The notes under the pieces: generated by a model
Databases searched by the model: none
Told to the model about the DNA's origin: nothing
Seen by the model: the letters and a program-made list of their open reading frames with translations, nothing else
Program-made: the position numbers and the translations under genes
In this document: positions 1-15,314 of the stretch, piece by piece
Layout: every line of letters begins with the position of its first letter
Position numbering within the stretch: position 1 is the first letter of the stretch
Assembly: GCF_018863415.1 (NCBI RefSeq)
Contig: NZ_JAHKSN010000004.1
Coordinates: 71,001-135,000 of the forward strand
DNA: 64,000 nt
From: Deinococcus aestuarii
GTDB taxonomy: Bacteria; Deinococcota; Deinococci; Deinococcales; Deinococcaceae
Reading direction: 5' to 3'

Positions 1-3
1 TGG

Positions 4-1764
<1,761 letters not shown>

Positions 1765-1886
1765 CTGCTCTCCTTGAAAGAGGTCGAGAGGTCTACCTGT
1801 CTGACGGTCGAACAGTCTAGGAGATGCCCAGGACGGCATTTGTGCCTTGAGACAGTTGGACGGCCAGACCGTTAGACCCTTGAAGC

Positions 1887-2239
1887 TCAAAGCTTGATGT
1901 CAAACCCGATGGTGTCCCGCACGAGCTTGCCCATGTACGCCTTCGCGTCCACCGTCTCGGTCGAGAAGGCGTCTCTCAGGCTGGGAATGGGCAACAGGAT
2001 GGGAAGGTCACGCCCGCGCATCACCCGGGCGGTGGCGGTCGCCGGGTCGGGGATCAGCCCGGTATCGACCGCGACGAGGCCGTAGCGCCCCTCCACGATC
2101 ACCCGTTCGAGTTCGCGCACGGCGTTTTCGGGGGTCGCCTCGACGACCTCCGCGCCCGCGAGGCGGTAGCCCGTGGCGGTCTCGGCGTCGGCGAGGACGG
2201 CGACCCGCTGGGTCTGGCTGCCTGCTCCGGCTTTGGCGG

Positions 2240-2243
<4 letters not shown>
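1887..2243 (-). CDS. atpF: V-type ATP synthase subunit F
   Basis: Subunit F (118 aa) is a small central-stalk protein that couples catalysis in the head to rotation. The sequence opens with a Rossmann-like strand ([21 protein letters not shown]), followed by the segment with PILLPIPS, as in Thermus F. Its ATG overlaps the TGA of subunit C (ATGA), and GGGAGG precedes it by about 7 bases, so translation is probably coupled. The length is close to the family norm of 100-110 residues. Confidence 0.9.
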
Positions 2244-3217
<974 letters not shown>

Positions 3218-3225
3218 GGACGTTC

Positions 3226-3786
<561 letters not shown>

Positions 3787-3787
3787 C

Positions 3788-4096
<309 letters not shown>

Positions 4097-4118
4097 GGTT
4101 TGGCTCCCGAAACTGAAG

Positions 4119-6484
<2,366 letters not shown>

Positions 6485-6643
6485 ATCCCTCCTCCTTTCT
6501 TCTTCACACCTTCCCTGCAACATCGTCCGTTCGTGACTCAGCCGCACCCCGCCCCGAACTCCCCGTCCGGAGACGGGGCACGTGGGGGATGCGATGGGCA
6601 GTGCGTTGGCCCGACCTTTGAAATGGCGTCAGACTCGTGAAGC

Positions 6644-6652
6644 ATCCTAACA
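6644..6652 (-). promoter_or_regulatory. Possible extended -10 element for the V-ATPase operon
   Basis: On the minus strand this reads TGTTAGGAT, i.e. TG-N-TAGGAT, about 160 bases before the first gene. No clear -35 hexamer is seen, which would fit an extended -10 promoter. This is a weak call. The rest of the 6485-6821 gap is GC-rich with hairpins and no further gene. Confidence 0.3.
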
Positions 6653-6745
6653 CAGCCTCCTTTCCCGTCCCGGAGGGCCAAGCGTCCCGGGCGGGCCGGG
6701 ACAGCGCGTCACCGCGCGGGCGACACCGCCCCGGGACAGAGGACG

Positions 6746-6777
6746 GCCCGCCCCCGGGGATGCGGTCGGGGACGGGC
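6746..6777 (-). terminator. Hairpin after amt, possible terminator
   Basis: The minus strand can form a 10-bp stem (GCCCGTCCCC with GGGGGCGGGC, one G-T pair) and a 12-base loop about 45 bases after the amt stop. No T-run follows, so it may be an RNA-stabilising or Rho-type end rather than an intrinsic terminator. Confidence 0.4.
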
Positions 6778-6821
6778 AGGACGTGGAGGTTCTGGTGTGT
6801 GGGGTGAGGCTCAGGTGGGGC

Positions 6822-8120
6822 TCAGTCGCCGCCCAGGAAGACGGGGGCGCCGAGGCCGGTCTCGTTTTCGGAGTAGCCCTGCTCGCTGTGGGCGCTGATA
6901 TCGATCCCGGCGACCTCCTGGCTGGCGGGCACGCGCAGGGGGGTCAGCAGGCCGACGAGCCGGAGCAGGATCAGGGAGCCGAGCCCCGTAAAGACCACGC
7001 TGGCGAGCACGCCGAGGGCCTGGATCAGGAGCTGCTCGCCGACGGGCTTGCCTTGAGCGGTCGTCCAGGCGAGGGCCCCGGTCAGCAGGGCACCGACGAT
7101 TCCGGCGACCCCGTGGCAGGCGAACACGTCGAGCGAGTCGTCGGCGCCCAGTCGCTGTTTGTACTGCACGGCCCAGAAGCTCGCGGTGGCTCCCAGCGCC
7201 CCCACGACGAGGGCGGCCCAGGGGCTCACGAAGGCGCAGGCGGGGGTGATGGCGACGAGGCCGACGACCAGCCCGGTGGCGGCGCCGACGGCGGTGGGTT
7301 TGCCGTTGCGGCGGCTTTCCCAGGCGAGCCAGGTCAGCAGGGCGGCGGCGGGGGCGATCAGGGTGGTGATGAAGGCGAGCCCGGCGGTCTGCCCGGCGCT
7401 CAGGGCACTCCCCGCGTTGAAGCCCATCCAGCCGAACCACAGCAGCCCGGCGCCCAGCAGGACGAAGGGGACGTTGTGCGGCACGTGCGCCGTGCGCGGG
7501 TAGCCGATGCGCGGCCCGAGCACGAACGCCGCGACCAGCGCCGAGACGCCCGCCGCGATGTGGATGACCGTGCCGCCCGCGAAGTCCAGAGCCCCGAGCC
7601 GGAAGAGCCAGCCGTCCGCGCTCCAGACCCAGTGGGCGAGCGGCGCGTAGATCAAGAGGCTCCAGAGTCCGCCGAAGAGGATGAAGGCCCCGAAGCGCAT
7701 CCGCTCGACGACCGCGCCGCTGATCAGCGCGAGCGCGATGATGGCGAACATCGCCTGGAAGGCCGCGAAGACGGAGGTGGGGATGGTGCCGGTCAGGCCG
7801 TCTCGCAGTCCCTCCAGCCCCAGGTTGCCCAGGCCGCCGATCAAGGCGTTGCCGCCCTCCCCGAAGGCGAGGGTATACCCCGCGAGCATCCACAGGACGC
7901 CGACGAGGCCGATGGAGACGACGCTCATCATCATGGTGTTCAACACGCTCTGGGCGCGGGTCAGGCCGCCGTAGAAGAAGGCGAGGCCCGGGGTCATCAG
8001 GAGCACGAGGGCCGCCGAGACGAGCATCCAGGCGGTATCGCCGGAGTTCAGCGTGGGGGTCCCGGCCTGGGCGAGGGCCGCGCCGCCGAGGAGCACGAGC
8101 AGGGGGAGGGTCTTTCGCAT
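6822..8120 (-). CDS. amt: Ammonium transporter (Amt/MEP/Rh family)
   Basis: Amt is a trimeric inner-membrane channel for ammonium. The 432-aa product has a signal-like first helix (KTLPLLVLLGGAALAQA) and then about eleven membrane helices with family landmarks such as TPGLAFFYGG, the VHIAAG segment and the DDSLDVFACHGVAG region with its pore-side Asp and His. ATG at 8120 is preferred over a GTG two codons upstream because AAGGAG lies 8 bases before it. It follows glnK by 12 bases, the classic glnK-amt pair in which GlnK gates the channel. Confidence 0.96.
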   Translation of the reverse strand: MRKTLPLLVLLGGAALAQAGTPTLNSGDTAWMLVSAALVLLMTPGLAFFYGGLTRAQSVLNTMMMSVVSIGLVGVLWMLAGYTLAFGEGGNALIGGLGNLGLEGLRDGLTGTIPTSVFAAFQAMFAIIALALISGAVVERMRFGAFILFGGLWSLLIYAPLAHWVWSADGWLFRLGALDFAGGTVIHIAAGVSALVAAFVLGPRIGYPRTAHVPHNVPFVLLGAGLLWFGWMGFNAGSALSAGQTAGLAFITTLIAPAAALLTWLAWESRRNGKPTAVGAATGLVVGLVAITPACAFVSPWAALVVGALGATASFWAVQYKQRLGADDSLDVFACHGVAGIVGALLTGALAWTTAQGKPVGEQLLIQALGVLASVVFTGLGSLILLRLVGLLTPLRVPASQEVAGIDISAHSEQGYSENETGLGAPVFLGGD

Positions 8121-8132
8121 GGGCACGACTCC

Positions 8133-8513
8133 TTAGACCGGGACGCCCGGCGCGAGCTTCTTCTCGGTGACGGGGGTCAGGGCGGCGTTGTCCTCTTCGC
8201 CAGTGCGGATGCGGACCACGCGCTCCAGGGGCTGCACGAAAATTTTGCCGTCGCCCACCTCGCCCGTGCGCGCGCCCTGGCAGATCGCGCGGATGGCGAC
8301 CTCCACGAAGGGCTCGGACACCGCCATGCGGAACTCCACCTTCTCGCGGAATTCCACCATCACCCGCGTGCCCCGGTAGTGCTCCACGACCTCCTGCTCG
8401 CCGCCGTGTCCCGACACCCGGCTGAGGGTGATGCCGCTGATGCCCGCCTGGAAGAGGGCCTCCTTGACCTGCTGCACCCGCTCCGGGCGCACGACCGCCG
8501 TGATCAGCCGCAT
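8133..8513 (-). CDS. glnK: P-II family nitrogen regulator GlnK
   Basis: PII proteins are trimers that sense ATP/ADP and 2-oxoglutarate and block Amt when nitrogen is plentiful. The 126-aa product shows the PII core, including RTGEVGDGKIFV and RVVRIRTGEED. ATG at 8513 has AAAAAGGAG 6 bases upstream. The T-loop is atypical: residue 46 is Tyr, but residue 51, the uridylylated Tyr of enterobacterial PII, is Val, and Gln39 is Glu. A short C-terminal tail extends past the usual ~112 residues. Control by uridylylation is therefore unlikely, while effector binding and Amt contact may remain. Confidence 0.93.
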   Translation of the reverse strand: MRLITAVVRPERVQQVKEALFQAGISGITLSRVSGHGGEQEVVEHYRGTRVMVEFREKVEFRMAVSEPFVEVAIRAICQGARTGEVGDGKIFVQPLERVVRIRTGEEDNAALTPVTEKKLAPGVPV

Positions 8514-8566
8514 GGCGTCTCCTTTTTGCCGCTCAATTTGCAGTCTTCGCATCCCTGCATGGCCGC

Positions 8567-8595
8567 AGAGTAGGAGTTGGGGTGCAGGGTGTCAA
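8567..8595 (-). promoter_or_regulatory. Sigma-70-type promoter of glnK-amt
   Basis: The minus strand shows a perfect -35 TTGACA (8595-8590), a 17-base spacer and a -10 TACTCT (8572-8567), about 55 bases before the glnK start. Confidence 0.75.
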
Positions 8596-8603
8596 TTGAA
8601 GTT

Positions 8604-8617
8604 TGGACAGATGTCCA
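8604..8617. promoter_or_regulatory. Palindrome upstream of the glnK -35 box
   Basis: TGGACA-GA-TGTCCA is a perfect 6-bp inverted repeat lying 8 bases upstream of the -35 hexamer, where an activator would bind. It does not match the NtcA consensus (GTA-N8-TAC), so the regulator is unknown. Confidence 0.45.
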
Positions 8618-8697
8618 GATTTGATACGACGCTTTGCATCCCGGGTGGGGAGGAAGTGCCGCGGAGGGCGACGCGTCGGCGGAACGTCCAAACATTC

Positions 8698-8728
8698 GAC
8701 CCCGCCGCGCGGCGAGGCGGGCGGGGTC
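8698..8728 (-). terminator. Terminator-like hairpin after the M42 peptidase gene
   Basis: A 9-bp stem (GACCCCGCC with GGCGGGGTC) encloses a 13-base GC-rich loop, 16 bases past the stop. A weak T-containing tail (GAATGTTT) follows on the minus strand. Confidence 0.55.
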
Positions 8729-8744
8729 TGAGGGGGCGGTGGAA

Positions 8745-9797
8745 TCAACCCAGGTAGGCGACGAGCAGGGCGAGGCCCGCGCGCAGGTCGTCCTCGTGAA
8801 CGGCCTCGACGACGGTGTGGATATAGCGGGTGGGCACGCTGAGGGTGATGCTGGGCACGCCCGCGCGCGAGAGCTGGATGGCGGCGCCGTCCGTGCCCCC
8901 CAGCGGCAGCACTTCGAGCTGGTGGGGGATGCCCTCGCGCCCCGCGAGGTCCGCGAACTCGTCCACCAGGCGCCGGGTCGAGATCATGGAGGAGTCGAAG
9001 ACCTTGATGCCGATGCCCTCGCCCAGCCGGGTCACGGCTTCTTCCGTGGGCACGCCGGGGGTGTCCACCGCCAGCGTCACGTCCAGGCCGATGCCCAGCG
9101 TCGGTTCCGCCCCGTAGGCGGCCACGCCCGCGCCGCGCAGCCCCACCTCTTCCTGCACGCTGAAGACGGCCACCACGTCGTGCCGGGGGCGGGTGCCCTG
9201 GAAGGAACGCAGCAGCTCCAGTTGCAGGAAGACGCAGGCGCGGTCGTCCATCGCCTTGCCCACCGTGAGCTTGCCCATCTGCCGGGCCGTCTGGTCGAGC
9301 GTCACCATGTCGCCGACGCGGACCTGGCGCCGCACCTCGTCCGCATCCAGCCCGAGGTCCACGAAGAACTCGGCGATCTCGGGCACCTTCTTGCGGTCCT
9401 CCGGCGAGGAGATGTGGATGGGTTTGCCGCCGGGCGTCAGAATCCCGGGCAGGGCGCCGCCGCGCGTCTGCACCGTCACGTTGCGGGCGAAGAGGTTGCG
9501 GTTGTCGAAGCCGCCGACCGGCTGCACCCGCAGAAAGCCGCGGTCGTCCACGAAGCGCACCAGGAAGCCGATCTCGTCCATGTGGGCGCTGAGCATCACC
9601 CGCTCGCGGCCCTCGGCGGCGTCCTCCCGCCCCCGGCGCAGGGCGATCACGTTGCCCAGCGGGTCCACCCGCACCTCGTCGGTCAGGCCCTCCAGCTCGC
9701 GCAATACGAAGTCGCGCACGGCGTCCTCGTACCCGGGCACGCCGTTCAGGTTCGAGAGCTGACGGAGGACGTCCAGCCGCAGTTCGGTTGTGGTCAT
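8745..9797 (-). CDS. M42 family metallopeptidase (glutamyl aminopeptidase-like)
   Basis: A 350-aa di-zinc aminopeptidase of the M42/TET family, cytosolic complexes that trim peptides. Metal and catalytic positions are visible in order: the His of SAHMDEIG, the Asp of KAMDDRA, the Glu pair of SVQEEVG, a later Asp (GLDVT) and the His of TRYIHT. No Shine-Dalgarno precedes the ATG; instead TATCCT lies 7 bases before it, which fits a leaderless mRNA. Substrate preference cannot be read from sequence. Confidence 0.9.
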   Translation of the reverse strand: MTTTELRLDVLRQLSNLNGVPGYEDAVRDFVLRELEGLTDEVRVDPLGNVIALRRGREDAAEGRERVMLSAHMDEIGFLVRFVDDRGFLRVQPVGGFDNRNLFARNVTVQTRGGALPGILTPGGKPIHISSPEDRKKVPEIAEFFVDLGLDADEVRRQVRVGDMVTLDQTARQMGKLTVGKAMDDRACVFLQLELLRSFQGTRPRHDVVAVFSVQEEVGLRGAGVAAYGAEPTLGIGLDVTLAVDTPGVPTEEAVTRLGEGIGIKVFDSSMISTRRLVDEFADLAGREGIPHQLEVLPLGGTDGAAIQLSRAGVPSITLSVPTRYIHTVVEAVHEDDLRAGLALLVAYLG

Positions 9798-9819
9798 GCG
9801 GGTCAGGATACGCCGGGCC

Positions 9820-10437
9820 CTACACGCTGCGTTCCGGTTCGGGGGACGGCTCCGGCTTCGGGCGCAGGTCGGTGCCGTTGAAGCGGCCCTGCGCCTCCAC
9901 CAGCCCGTGCCCGGCCCAGGTTTCCACCGCGTCCGCCCCCAGCCGCACGAGTTGGGCGAGGGTGCCCGCCTCCTCCTCGCGCCACCGGCTCAGCACCCAG
10001 TCCGCCGGGTCCCACCCCGCCGGGGGGCGCGAGATGCCGACCTTCAGGCGCGGGAAGGCGTCGGTGCCCAGGACCCGGATGATGTCGCGCACCCCGTTCT
10101 GCCCGCCGTGCCGTCCGCCCAGCCGGAACTTCAGCAGGCCGAAGGGGCTATCCAAATCGTCCTGCACGACGAGCATCGCGTCCGGCTCCAGCCTGTAAAA
10201 GGAGACGAGCGGCCCCACCGCCTTGCCCGACGTGTTCATAAAGGTCTGCGGCTTGACGAGCAGGACGCGGGCGCCGGGGGCCGGACCGACGCGAACCTCG
10301 GCGACCTCGGCGTCTTTCTCCTTGCGCCATACCGCTCCCCAGCGGCGGGCCACCTCGTCCACGACGAGCCAGCCGACGTTGTGGCGGGTGCGGGCGTAGT
10401 TCGGCCCCGGATTGCCCAGGCCCACGACGAGGCGCAC
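9820..10437 (-). CDS. pth: Peptidyl-tRNA hydrolase
   Basis: Pth releases tRNA from prematurely dropped peptidyl-tRNA. The 205-aa product has the expected sites: GLGNPG, the catalytic His of TRHNVGW, MNTSG, the Asp of VVQDDLD and GGQNGVRDI. The GTG start one base after the upstream stop is preferred because GGAGG lies 6 bases before it, whereas the longer open frame crosses the upstream gene. The last ~20 residues are a Pro/Glu-rich tail. Confidence 0.95.
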   Translation of the reverse strand: MRLVVGLGNPGPNYARTRHNVGWLVVDEVARRWGAVWRKEKDAEVAEVRVGPAPGARVLLVKPQTFMNTSGKAVGPLVSFYRLEPDAMLVVQDDLDSPFGLLKFRLGGRHGGQNGVRDIIRVLGTDAFPRLKVGISRPPAGWDPADWVLSRWREEEAGTLAQLVRLGADAVETWAGHGLVEAQGRFNGTDLRPKPEPSPEPERSV

Positions 10438-10438
10438 C

Positions 10439-10861
10439 TCAGGCCTCCAGGCTGCTGAGGGCCTCGCGCCAGCGGGCCTCGGTCTCGCGGACGCGGGCCT
10501 CCCCACGGGCGCGGGCGTACCCGGCGCGGAAGTCGGCGAAGCGGGTGTCGGCCTCGGCGAACAGGAGCCCAAGGGCCTGGCGCACGTCCTGCACGTTGCG
10601 CTCGGTGAGGGTGGTGTCCTTGGCGTCCAACACCTCGTCAAGGGTCGCCATCAGGCCGGAGAGGGGCCGCAGCCACTGGAAGGAGGGGTCGTTCATCACG
10701 AGCGAGTAGAGGGCGAAGGGGCCCTTCACCGGCCCATGCAGGAACTCGTACTCCCCCTTGGCGAAGTCGAGGAGCGCCGAGTGGAAGTGCCGCAAGCCCT
10801 GCGCCAGGGCGGTGAGCCGTGAGCGCACGCGAGTGTCCGAAGAAGGCCCTGAACCCGTCAT
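10439..10861 (-). CDS. Conserved-looking hypothetical protein upstream of pth
   Basis: I do not recognise this 140-aa protein with confidence. It is helical and soluble, with a central aromatic segment ([20 protein letters not shown]) followed by [21 protein letters not shown]. That pattern recalls small uncharacterised bacterial proteins with a [12 protein letters not shown] motif. The start lacks a Shine-Dalgarno but has TACCCT 6 bases before ATG, suggesting leaderless translation. It is the first gene of a pair with pth, one base apart, so it may share a role in translation; that is inference only. Confidence 0.7.
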   Translation of the reverse strand: MTGSGPSSDTRVRSRLTALAQGLRHFHSALLDFAKGEYEFLHGPVKGPFALYSLVMNDPSFQWLRPLSGLMATLDEVLDAKDTTLTERNVQDVRQALGLLFAEADTRFADFRAGYARARGEARVRETEARWREALSSLEA

Positions 10862-10928
10862 GACGGCAGGGTAGCAAGGGCGGCGGGGTCCACCCTGTTT
10901 TGCTCTCGCACTTCCGGCCCGAAGAAGG

Positions 10929-11426
10929 CTACCAGCCCAGCGTTCCCGGCTCCCCCTTGAACGGCCCCACCACGTTGGGCGTGATCCACCCGCCGTAGAA
11001 GCCGCCCGGCTGCGGCGTCACGCGCTCGCCGTCCACCCGGCACTCGTCCACCCGCCCCGCGTAGACGGCCACGTACCCGGCCATCGGCGCGAAGGCGGGA
11101 GTGGGCCGCCCGTAACTCCACGCCGCGCCTTCCGCCGTCTTCCCTCCCGCCCGCAGAGTCCAGTATGTCGCCTCCCCCTTCCACTCGCAGACGCTGCCGC
11201 CGCCCGCCGGGGTCAGCACGCCGGGGAGGAAGGCCCCGGGCGGCAGGTAATAGGTCGGTGGGTGGCTCGTCTCCAGCACCCGGTAGCCATCGGTCGTGTC
11301 GGCAACCTTCACCCCGCCGAGCCAGAGTTCGAGCCGGGCGGGCGTGCGCTCCAGCCGGGGCGGGCGCGGGTAGTCCCAGACGCTTTCCTGGCCGGGACCG
11401 GGGGGAATGGGGTGGGGGCGCAGCAT
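10929..11426 (-). CDS. DUF427 domain-containing protein
   Basis: The 165-aa product matches the DUF427 pattern: ESVWDYPRPPRLE, VADT, VLETSHPPTYYLPP, then CEWKGEATYW and a C-terminal VDGERVTPQPGGFYGGW. These are small beta-barrel proteins of unknown function. The ATG at 11426 begins MLRPHPIPPGPGQ; no Shine-Dalgarno is seen and a CACACT box 6 bases upstream fits a leaderless start. The gene stands alone beside the AT-rich region. Confidence 0.85.
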   Translation of the reverse strand: MLRPHPIPPGPGQESVWDYPRPPRLERTPARLELWLGGVKVADTTDGYRVLETSHPPTYYLPPGAFLPGVLTPAGGGSVCEWKGEATYWTLRAGGKTAEGAAWSYGRPTPAFAPMAGYVAVYAGRVDECRVDGERVTPQPGGFYGGWITPNVVGPFKGEPGTLGW

Positions 11427-11472
11427 AGGGACAGTGTGGGGGGGGGAGGGGAGGCGTGCCGTCAGCGTTCCC

Positions 11473-11493
11473 ATTCATAAAGATATTATGAAT
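11473..11493. promoter_or_regulatory. Inverted repeat upstream of the AT-rich orphan gene
   Basis: ATTCATAA-AGATA-TTATGAAT is a perfect 8-bp inverted repeat with a 5-base spacer, about 100 bases before the AT-rich gene and at the edge of the low-GC stretch. It could be an operator. A TACTAT box overlaps its right end. Confidence 0.4.
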
Positions 11494-11591
11494 ACTATGC
11501 GACCTTTTGTGAGAGCTATTTGGGGTAATGTTTTCTTACCGAATTGAATCTCAAAGTATTACAACCTCCGCCTTCAATCTAGGAGTGACGT

Positions 11592-12617
11592 ATGCTCGTG
11601 AAATATCGATTTTATTCTGACGCCGATGCCCTCTTTGGAACAGTGTACATTTTTAAGGATGAGGATGAAGCTACGTTGTTTTTGAAAGCATTGGAATTCT
11701 GCTTACCCGGGATACATTCAGTAAGAAGTTACGTTTCTTGTGCAACACCCTTTTCTATAGAACATGCTCAAGAATGGCTACGATCTTCGCAAAGGGAGAG
11801 GATGGAGCTCAAAGATAGCGGAGACAACAGGCGCTACCCCATTGCTCCTCAGAAAAAGCAGCCCAAGAAAGAGGGTCGAGATAAAACACTACGAAGAGAT
11901 GACTCCAGTTCTGGAGCTTGGTGTGGACAAGTTTTTATACATGACAGACTGCTCGGCGGGCGACCAATTCGTTTTATTAACGAGCAGCAATGCCAGTATC
12001 TATTGGAAGTTTTATTGATAGGTTTTGAACGGAGGTTCATCAAAATTCGTACTCTAGATGGTGCGACATGGGGTCAAGCAATCCCTTATAGTCCGAAAAA
12101 GTTGTGGGCTTGGCTTGATGAACAAACCTATTTTCCAGTCAGCGGGGGAGTGTTACTAGAATTATACAAGTTAGCTTCATTACAAGCAGCTTCACACGTC
12201 AAATCGGAGCAGGTTGCCTATCGTATATCGGTGGGAGGCAGATTGATCTGCAATATACCTTTGATATTTGAACGTCGTGAGACCTACGTCGCCACACTAG
12301 CTCTTATAAAAAAGTCTACTTCGTCACTAGTTTTATGCGAGCGTGTTGCGGTGAAGACTGGAAAAATTCTTACCCGTGAGATGCTTTACTGCGCCTTAAA
12401 AGCGATCCCTGACGTTGATTTCAAGTACATTGGAGAGCAATTAGGTATCCCGTCCGCATTACAACCGTCCTCCCCAAACAAAATTACACCACAGTTGAAA
12501 AACGAGGAATCAAAAACGCCCATACCAAGCTGTGTTGGTCCAGGGGCTCATCCTCGCCCTTGGGAGTGGGCTCGGGACGATGGCGTAACATGCTTCAATC
12601 CATTTGATTACAAGTAA
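11592..12617 (+). CDS. AT-rich orphan protein with three divergent repeats
   Basis: The 341-aa product is not recognised. Codon use is strikingly AT-rich compared with every neighbour, so recent transfer is likely. AGGAG lies 6 bases before the ATG. Three segments of ~65 residues (about 3-66, 111-176 and 208-273) share one plan: a strand, a loop, a hydrophobic-Ile-Phe strand, a helix with alternating Leu/Ala, then a second strand and a helix beginning S/T-x-E/K. The tail after 285 is Pro/Ser-rich and ends near CFNPFDY. No catalytic motif, signal peptide or membrane helix is visible. Confidence 0.8.
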   Translation: MLVKYRFYSDADALFGTVYIFKDEDEATLFLKALEFCLPGIHSVRSYVSCATPFSIEHAQEWLRSSQRERMELKDSGDNRRYPIAPQKKQPKKEGRDKTLRRDDSSSGAWCGQVFIHDRLLGGRPIRFINEQQCQYLLEVLLIGFERRFIKIRTLDGATWGQAIPYSPKKLWAWLDEQTYFPVSGGVLLELYKLASLQAASHVKSEQVAYRISVGGRLICNIPLIFERRETYVATLALIKKSTSSLVLCERVAVKTGKILTREMLYCALKAIPDVDFKYIGEQLGIPSALQPSSPNKITPQLKNEESKTPIPSCVGPGAHPRPWEWARDDGVTCFNPFDYK

Positions 12618-12686
12618 ATATAGATGGGAGACGTACAAAACTTTCTTAGCCCTTAAAAGATATGGTAGAAGGCTTGACGTGAAGAA

Positions 12687-12793
12687 TTAGGCTGCTGCCT
12701 GCTCCTTCCTCCTCCGCCTCGTCCTCGGCGTCCTCAAGGTCTTCTCGCTCTCCAGCATCCGCTTCAGGGCGGCCCCGGTGCGGCCCGCCTTCG
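12687..12793 (-). pseudogene. Duplicated 3' end of the topoisomerase IB gene
   Basis: On the minus strand the last ~24 codons read [20 protein letters not shown] and end AAA-stop, nearly identical to the true topoisomerase C-terminus 600 bases away. Upstream the match continues as KAGRTGAALKR, lacking about 11 residues present in the intact gene (in-frame deletion). Before that the homology stops. There is no start or catalytic domain, so it is a remnant. It lies between the AT-rich orphan gene and the DoxX-like gene. Confidence 0.88.
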
Positions 12794-12857
12794 GTTTCGC
12801 AACCTCGCAGGTCCCGACCTCCTCACCAGGGGAGGAGCAACAGCAGGCGGTGGTACC

Positions 12858-13282
12858 CTACCTGCCCTGATCCTGACGCCGCCCCGGCCACGCCCCGGTG
12901 GACCACAGCGCCCACACCACCAGCAGCGGCTGGAAGAAGAGGCGGGTCAGCCGCGCCCCATCGGAGTTCAGCCCGAAGGCGTCGGTGCGCGTGAGGTACT
13001 GCGAGACGTTGCCGGGAAAGACGGCGACGAAAAAGGCGGCCACCACCCAGCCCACGGCCACCCGCTGGCGCGGCAGGGCGAGCAGGGACGTGCCCAGCAC
13101 GATCTCCACGACGCCGGAGGCCAGCACCACGAAGTCAGGGTCCAGCGGCAGCCACGTCGGCACCTGGGCCCGAAACTCCTGCCGAAGGGTCGTCAGGTGC
13201 CCCACGCCCGCCAGGATCAGCCCCCCACCCAGCAGGAGGCGGGCCAGCGTGCGGGCCCAGGAGGTCGGGGGCCGGGCGCTTC

Positions 13283-13286
<4 letters not shown>
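12858..13286 (-). CDS. DoxX-like membrane protein
   Basis: A 142-aa protein with four hydrophobic helices (the first being [17 protein letters not shown]) and the [12 protein letters not shown] segment seen in DoxX-like small membrane proteins. The TTG start overlaps the TGA of the topoisomerase gene (TTGA) and GGAGG lies 4-5 bases upstream, so translation should be coupled. Function is unknown; DoxX relatives are linked to redox complexes in other bacteria. It is bracketed by the intact topoisomerase gene and a second copy of its tail, suggesting insertion here. Confidence 0.75.
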
Positions 13287-14343
<1,057 letters not shown>

Positions 14344-14344
<1 letters not shown>

Positions 14345-14583
14345 TACTCGGCCTCCGCTTCAAGGCCGTGATAAAGAGTCACGTATCCTTCTGCCCAATG
14401 GTCATTGCCCAGCTCGTAAGCATCTATGAAGCCCTCCAGGCGATCCCGAAAGCCTGGCTGGAGGGAAAGTCTTCCCACGGCGGCTTCTGCTGAGGCGTGA
14501 TCAGGGTAAACACCAATCATCTTGACGTCTTCACTACCATCTTCATGCTCGTTTACATGCTGCACGACGAAAACTTCCGTCAT
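14344..14583 (-). CDS. Small conserved protein (DUF7336-like) between ung and topoisomerase IB
   Basis: The 79-aa acidic protein begins with a strand ([10 protein letters not shown]), then [22 protein letters not shown], and has the [26 protein letters not shown] block. This matches a family of small uncharacterised proteins sharing 'GF...EGF.ID.YEL....W.EGY'. Its start overlaps the ung stop (ATGA) and its stop overlaps the topoisomerase start (TAATG). Function unknown. Confidence 0.8.
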
Positions 14584-15314
14584 TCCTCCGCCTTCTCCGG
14601 GAGTTGCCAGTCAATCGGCGTTTCCCCCGCCTCCTCCAGCGCGGCGTTTACCTTGGAAAAGGGCTTGGTGCCCAGGAACTTCGCCACGCTCAGGGGGCTG
14701 GGGTGCGCCGACTCGATGATGACATGCTGCTTGCCCGTGATGAGCTTCGCCTTCTTGCGGGCGTAGGCACCCCACAGGACGAAGACCACCCGCTGCGGCT
14801 TGGCGTTCACGGCGCGGATCACGGCGTCGGTGAAACTTTCCCACCCCTTCCCCGCGTGGCTGTTGGGCTCAGCCTGCCGCACGGTGAGGACGGCGTTGAG
14901 GAGCAACACGCCCTGGCGCGCCCACGGCACGAGGTAACCGTGCTTGGGTGGCTTGAAGCCCACATCGTCGCGCAGCTCCTTGTAGATGTTCTGGAGGCTG
15001 GGCGGCGGGCGCACCCCGGGCCGCACGCTGAAGCTCAGGCCGTGCGCCTGCCCCGCCCCGTGGTAGGGGTCCTGGCCGAGGATGAGGACCTTGACCCCGT
15101 CGTAGGGCGTGTAGGCGAGCGCGTTGAACACGTCCCCTTCCGCCGGGTAGACGGGCCCCGCCTCACGCTCACGGGCCACGAAGGCGAGGAGGTCACGGAA
15201 GAAGGGCTTGGCGGTCTCTCCGGCAAGCACCTCGTCCCAGCCGCCGGGGAGGTAGATGGTGGGGGCGGCGTCCGGCTGTGGCGGCGGGTCGAACAGGCTG
15301 GGCTGGTCGGTCAT
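14580..15314 (-). CDS. ung: Uracil-DNA glycosylase (family 1)
   Basis: Ung removes uracil from DNA at the start of base excision repair. The 244-aa product has the water-activating Asp and pocket of GQDPYHGAGQAHGLSFSV, the LLLNAVLTVR segment, and the HPSPLS loop with the catalytic His. ATG at 15314 is preferred because GAAGGAG lies 8-9 bases upstream and the N-terminus (MTDQPSLFDPP) includes a short clamp-binding-like tail. First gene of the ung-small protein-topoisomerase IB-DoxX string. Confidence 0.97.
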   Translation of the reverse strand: MTDQPSLFDPPPQPDAAPTIYLPGGWDEVLAGETAKPFFRDLLAFVAREREAGPVYPAEGDVFNALAYTPYDGVKVLILGQDPYHGAGQAHGLSFSVRPGVRPPPSLQNIYKELRDDVGFKPPKHGYLVPWARQGVLLLNAVLTVRQAEPNSHAGKGWESFTDAVIRAVNAKPQRVVFVLWGAYARKKAKLITGKQHVIIESAHPSPLSVAKFLGTKPFSKVNAALEEAGETPIDWQLPEKAEE

